Shown here in pieces: positions 62,920 to 64,000 of a stretch of 64,000 nt of DNA. Positions within the stretch are counted from its first letter, which is position 1, and each line of letters opens with the position of its first letter. Where the stretch lies: positions 124,001-188,000 of the forward strand of contig NZ_JAJUOS010000005.1 of NCBI RefSeq assembly GCF_021378075.1, read 5' to 3'. The translations under genes and the position numbers were made by a program. The notes under the pieces were generated by a model. It saw only the letters and a list, made by a program, of their open reading frames with translations, had not been told where the DNA came from and ran no database searches. Origin of the DNA: Rhodobacter flavimaris. GTDB lineage: Bacteria; Pseudomonadota; Alphaproteobacteria; Rhodobacterales; Rhodobacteraceae.

Positions 62920-64000
62920 TTACTCCGCGGGAACGGCGTTGGAAGAGGTGCGGCGCGCGCCGGCGGCCACGCGGTAGCGCCGGTCGGTCAGGCTGAGCAG
63001 ACCGCCGAAGGCCATCATCAGGCAGCCCGCCCAGATCCAGTTGGCGAAAGGCTTGATATAGGTGCGCACGGCCCATCCGCCGTTGGCCTGCTTGTCACCG
63101 ATCACCAGATAGATGTCACGCAGGAAGCCGTTGTCGATATCGGCCTCGGTCGTCGGCATCGCCTGCACCGGATAGGCGCGTTTTTCGGGATGCAGAACGG
63201 TGACCAGCTTGCCGTCACGCTCGACGTTCAGGGTAGCGGTGGTCGAGACATAGTTCGGCCCGTCGAATTGGTGCACTTCTTCGAGCGTGATCGCGTAACC
63301 CGCGACCTCGAAGGGTTCGCCGATCTGGGCCACGCGAATATCCTCGACCTGACCGGCCATCAGCAGGCCGATGCCGGCAAAGACGATCCCCAGACCCGAG
63401 TGCGCCGTGCATTTGCCCCAGTCGGCGCGTGGCAGACGCAGGATGCGCGCAGGCGTGCGGCCCGCTCGTTGCCAGATCTCGGCCAGCGAGCCGAAAACCA
63501 GCCACGCCCCGAGACCGGAGGACACAAGCGCCAGAAGCGAGCGCCCGGTCTCCAGCGTCCAGGCAAACCCTGCGCAGACCAGTGCCAGCACCAGTGCCGG
63601 GGCCAGCGGGCGCACCAGCTTGCCCAGCTTGGCACGCTTCCACGGCATCATCGCACCAATGGGCAGCAGGATCGCCAGGATGATCATGAAGGGGGTGAAG
63701 GCTTTCTCGAAGAACGGCGCGCCGACCGAGAGTTTGCGGCCCCAGGCCATCTCGGCCACCAGCGGCCAGACGGTGCCCACGAAGACGACCAGCGCCGAAA
63801 CCGCCAGCAGGATGTTGTTAATCACCAGCGCGGTTTCCCGCGAGACCATCGAGAAGACGCCCTTGGCCTGCATCGCGCCCGCGCGGCCCGCATAAAGCGT
63901 CAGCGCGCCGCCGACGAAGAAGGCCAGGATGGCGAGGATGAAAATCCCCCGCTCGGGGTCATTGGCGAAGCTATGCACCGAGGTGATGACGCCCGAACGC
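62920..64000 (-). CDS. ccmF: Heme lyase CcmF, 5' partial
   Basis: The C-terminal 359 residues are in the window; the frame stays open to the right edge (RSGVITSVHSFANDP, the CcmF pattern). Membrane helices alternate with a periplasmic domain; WGKCTAHSGLGIVFAGIG holds the His typical of the heme-handling region, and RDIYLVIGDKQ is the CcmF/NrfE signature. Transfers heme from CcmE to apocytochrome c, relevant to the diheme peroxidase in this window. Confidence 0.95.
   Translation of the reverse strand, partial: RSGVITSVHSFANDPERGIFILAILAFFVGGALTLYAGRAGAMQAKGVFSMVSRETALVINNILLAVSALVVFVGTVWPLVAEMAWGRKLSVGAPFFEKAFTPFMIILAILLPIGAMMPWKRAKLGKLVRPLAPALVLALVCAGFAWTLETGRSLLALVSSGLGAWLVFGSLAEIWQRAGRTPARILRLPRADWGKCTAHSGLGIVFAGIGLLMAGQVEDIRVAQIGEPFEVAGYAITLEEVHQFDGPNYVSTTATLNVERDGKLVTVLHPEKRAYPVQAMPTTEADIDNGFLRDIYLVIGDKQANGGWAVRTYIKPFANWIWAGCLMMAFGGLLSLTDRRYRVAAGARRTSSNAVPAE

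Overview
The window is dense, high-GC chromosomal DNA with short intergenic gaps and frequent ATGA/TGATG start-stop overlaps. The gene content points to a Rhodobacteraceae-type alphaproteobacterium: TrcR (DUF1013), COQ9, DUF6280, a PopZ-like scaffold, an imuA-imuB-dnaE2 cassette, CcmF/CcmH cytochrome c maturation and an Irr-like site before a diheme peroxidase. I cannot name the genus. I see no insertion sequence, prophage or CRISPR array.

Layout. 1-5.6 kb: end of an oligopeptide-type ABC ATPase, two aldehyde dehydrogenases, an SDR and a P1-family (DmpA/NylC-like) peptidase, probably one catabolic unit. 5.6-14.1 kb: TrcR, RNase T2, quinone oxidoreductase, COQ9, rpsU, TrkH, divergent aldR/ald, mscL, a GST. 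14.2-21.7 kb: inositol monophosphatase family, Fsr-type MFS, divergent metR/metF, PaaI thioesterase, DUF2235, divergent ornithine decarboxylase/Lrp. 21.9-31.9 kb: valS, DUF1992, enoyl-CoA hydratase, two PLP aminotransferases, DUF305, an MsbA-type ABC exporter, YgfZ. 31.9-35.8 kb: a structured non-coding stretch, DUF6280, PopZ-like protein, TolC, a PCMT-like methyltransferase, tRNA-Cys. 35.9-43.6 kb: chrB/chrA chromate module divergent from imuA-imuB-dnaE2. 43.6-47.7 kb: PAS-LuxR regulator divergent from a thiolase / acyl-CoA ligase / 3-hydroxybutyrate-dehydrogenase-like operon. 47.9-55.3 kb: TonB receptor, PiuC hydroxylase, ExbB, ExbD, TonB, then an FMN hydroxy-acid oxidase and the diheme peroxidase. 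55.6-61.5 kb: RpiR regulator, a four-gene polar amino acid ABC transporter, an enolase-superfamily enzyme of the MenC/N-succinylamino acid racemase type and a GNAT. 61.5-64 kb: tRNA-Leu, a PaaG-like hydratase, ccmH and partial ccmF.

The most interesting system is the 55.6-61.5 kb operon. An amino acid importer is coupled to a racemase-type enolase enzyme with all catalytic residues and a GNAT of the kind paired with it in the D- to L-amino-acid N-succinyl route. No deacylase is present, so a step is missing or encoded elsewhere. Other leads are the peptidase/semialdehyde dehydrogenase cluster at the left end, two hairpins with identical stems before DUF6280, a folded repeat after tRNA-Cys, the PopZ-like scaffold and the Irr-like operator before ccpA.
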